From Massilia sp. YIM B02769 (lineage in GTDB: Bacteria > Pseudomonadota > Gammaproteobacteria > Burkholderiales > Burkholderiaceae_D), in contig NZ_JASNRC010000002.1 in the NCBI RefSeq assembly GCF_030411995.1, forward strand, positions 62,001-126,000: a stretch of DNA of 64,000 nt, written 5' to 3'. The notes beneath the pieces are model-generated. The model was not told where the DNA came from and did not search any database. It saw nothing but the letters and a program-made list of their open reading frames with translations. Positions within the stretch are counted from its first letter, which is position 1. Each line of letters opens with the position of its first letter. The position numbers were made by a program, and so were the translations under genes. Shown here in pieces: positions 63,236-64,000 of the stretch.

Positions 63236-64000
63236 ATGGATTCGAACAACGAGAAGCCGGTCGATGGTGCGCAACCATCGCGCCGACGCTTCGTCAGCAC
63301 CGTCGCCACCGGTCTCGCCGCCACCGCGGCCGCGGCCACTACCACCTCCGCCATGGCCCAGACGGGCGATGCCGCAGCGGGCCAGCCGCCGGCAGGCCGC
63401 GCCAAGGATGCGGCCGCGCGCTACCCGCGCCCGCCCTTCGCCGTCCAGTCGCAGCCCTGGCCCGCCCTGGCCAGCAAGATGAACCCGCGCCCCGACCACG
63501 GCGAAACCACCTACCGCGGCAGCGGACGCCTGGCGGGGCGCAAGGCGCTGGTCACCGGCGGCGACTCCGGCATCGGCCGCGCCGCCGTGATCGCGTTCGC
63601 GCGTGAAGGCGCGGACGTGGCCATCAACTACCTGCCGGCCGAGGAAGCCGATGCGCGCGAAGTGGTGAACCTGATCCAGGACGCCGGCCGCAAGGCGGTG
63701 GCGATTCCCGGCGATATCCGCGACGAAGCTTTCTGCCGCAAGCTCGTTAGCGAAGCGGTACGCCAGCTGGGCGGGCTCGATATCCTGGTGAACAACGCGG
63801 CGCGCCAGCAATCGCACGATTCGATTCTCGAGCTCACCACCGAGCAGTTCGACTGGACCTTCAAGACCAATGTGTATGCGATGTTCTGGATCACCAAGGC
63901 CGCGATTCCGCACCTGAAACAGGGCAGCTGCATCATCAACACGGCTTCGGTGCAGGCCTACAGCCCGTCGGAGAACCTGCTCGACTACGCGTCGACCAAG
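63236..64000 (+). CDS. Tat-exported SDR-family oxidoreductase, partial
   Basis: The first 255 residues are present; the gene runs off the window. A twin-arginine signal is clear: PSRRRFVSTVATGLAATAAA, with a cleavage region SAMAQ. The SDR domain begins at about residue 95: KALVTGGDSGIGRAAVIAFAREG binds NAD(P), DILVNNAARQ follows, then INTASVQAYSPSENLLDYASTK with the catalytic Ser and YxxxK. It resembles the glucose-dehydrogenase-like SDRs with a long N-terminal extension. AGGAG before ATG 63236 supports the start. Confidence 0.9.
   Translation, partial: MDSNNEKPVDGAQPSRRRFVSTVATGLAATAAAATTTSAMAQTGDAAAGQPPAGRAKDAAARYPRPPFAVQSQPWPALASKMNPRPDHGETTYRGSGRLAGRKALVTGGDSGIGRAAVIAFAREGADVAINYLPAEEADAREVVNLIQDAGRKAVAIPGDIRDEAFCRKLVSEAVRQLGGLDILVNNAARQQSHDSILELTTEQFDWTFKTNVYAMFWITKAAIPHLKQGSCIINTASVQAYSPSENLLDYASTK

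Noticed and set aside
1..64000. CRISPR arrays, tRNA or rRNA genes, prophage or IS elements
   Set aside because: No regularly spaced direct repeats, no cloverleaf or rRNA segments, and no transposase, integrase or phage structural genes were recognised. The repeats are intergenic palindromes and short tandem repeats.

Overview
The window is GC-rich bacterial chromosome with dense, short-spaced genes. Gene content and codon use fit a betaproteobacterium of the Oxalobacteraceae (Massilia/Telluria/Duganella type): metR/metE, dnaE2 with imuAB, AGCS symporter, MpaB-type oxygenase, DUF2760 plus two Hsp70-like proteins, and a family of GTAGGGTGGGC...GCCCACGCG palindromes confined to gaps between genes. 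This placement is inference. No tRNA, rRNA, CRISPR array, prophage or intact insertion sequence was seen.

Layout. 0.4-4.9 kb: an overlapping three-gene envelope operon (TPR/YaiO-like beta-barrel, LTA-synthase-like phosphotransferase, secreted TIM-barrel glycosidase-like protein). 5-8.2 kb: a lipoprotein and small proteins, including a CxCWMCG mini-protein whose ribosome binding site lies in a hairpin. 8.3-10.1 kb: LysR regulator/RidA pair and an orphan antitoxin. 10.2-14.3 kb: dnaE2 and a PhzF-like gene around a LexA box. 14.6-18 kb: divergent metR/metE. 18.2-25.3 kb: TonB receptor, hybrid histidine kinase, AGCS symporter. 25.5-33.4 kb: MYG1, pbpG, two OmpR-type two-component systems, an oxygenase and a repeat lipoprotein. 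33.5-38.3 kb: HtrA protease (head of an operon with the second two-component system), Hsp20, M61 peptidase. 38.6-43.4 kb: a cation block nhaA-ktrB-ktrA plus a DUF389 membrane protein. 43.8-47.6 kb: an alpha/beta hydrolase and arsR-arsC-arsB-arsH. 47.7-49.8 kb: imuB/imuA under a second LexA box. 50-52 kb: Na+/H+ antiporter with a HepT-like partner. 52.2-55.1 kb: a GbsR-headed redox/membrane operon. 55.3-60.5 kb: DUF2760-Hsp70-Hsp70/DUF3731. 60.9-64 kb: an NHL-propeller/M23 fusion and a Tat-exported SDR cut by the window edge.

How the genes work together. Stress handling is the common thread: SOS mutagenesis split over two LexA-controlled loci, envelope proteolysis tied to a two-component system, heat shock (Hsp20), Na+/K+ homeostasis, arsenic resistance, and an unusual Hsp70 operon without a DnaJ or GrpE. 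Repeat elements sit in almost every larger gap. One REPIN-like element supplies the stop codon of the neighbouring gene at both of its copies.
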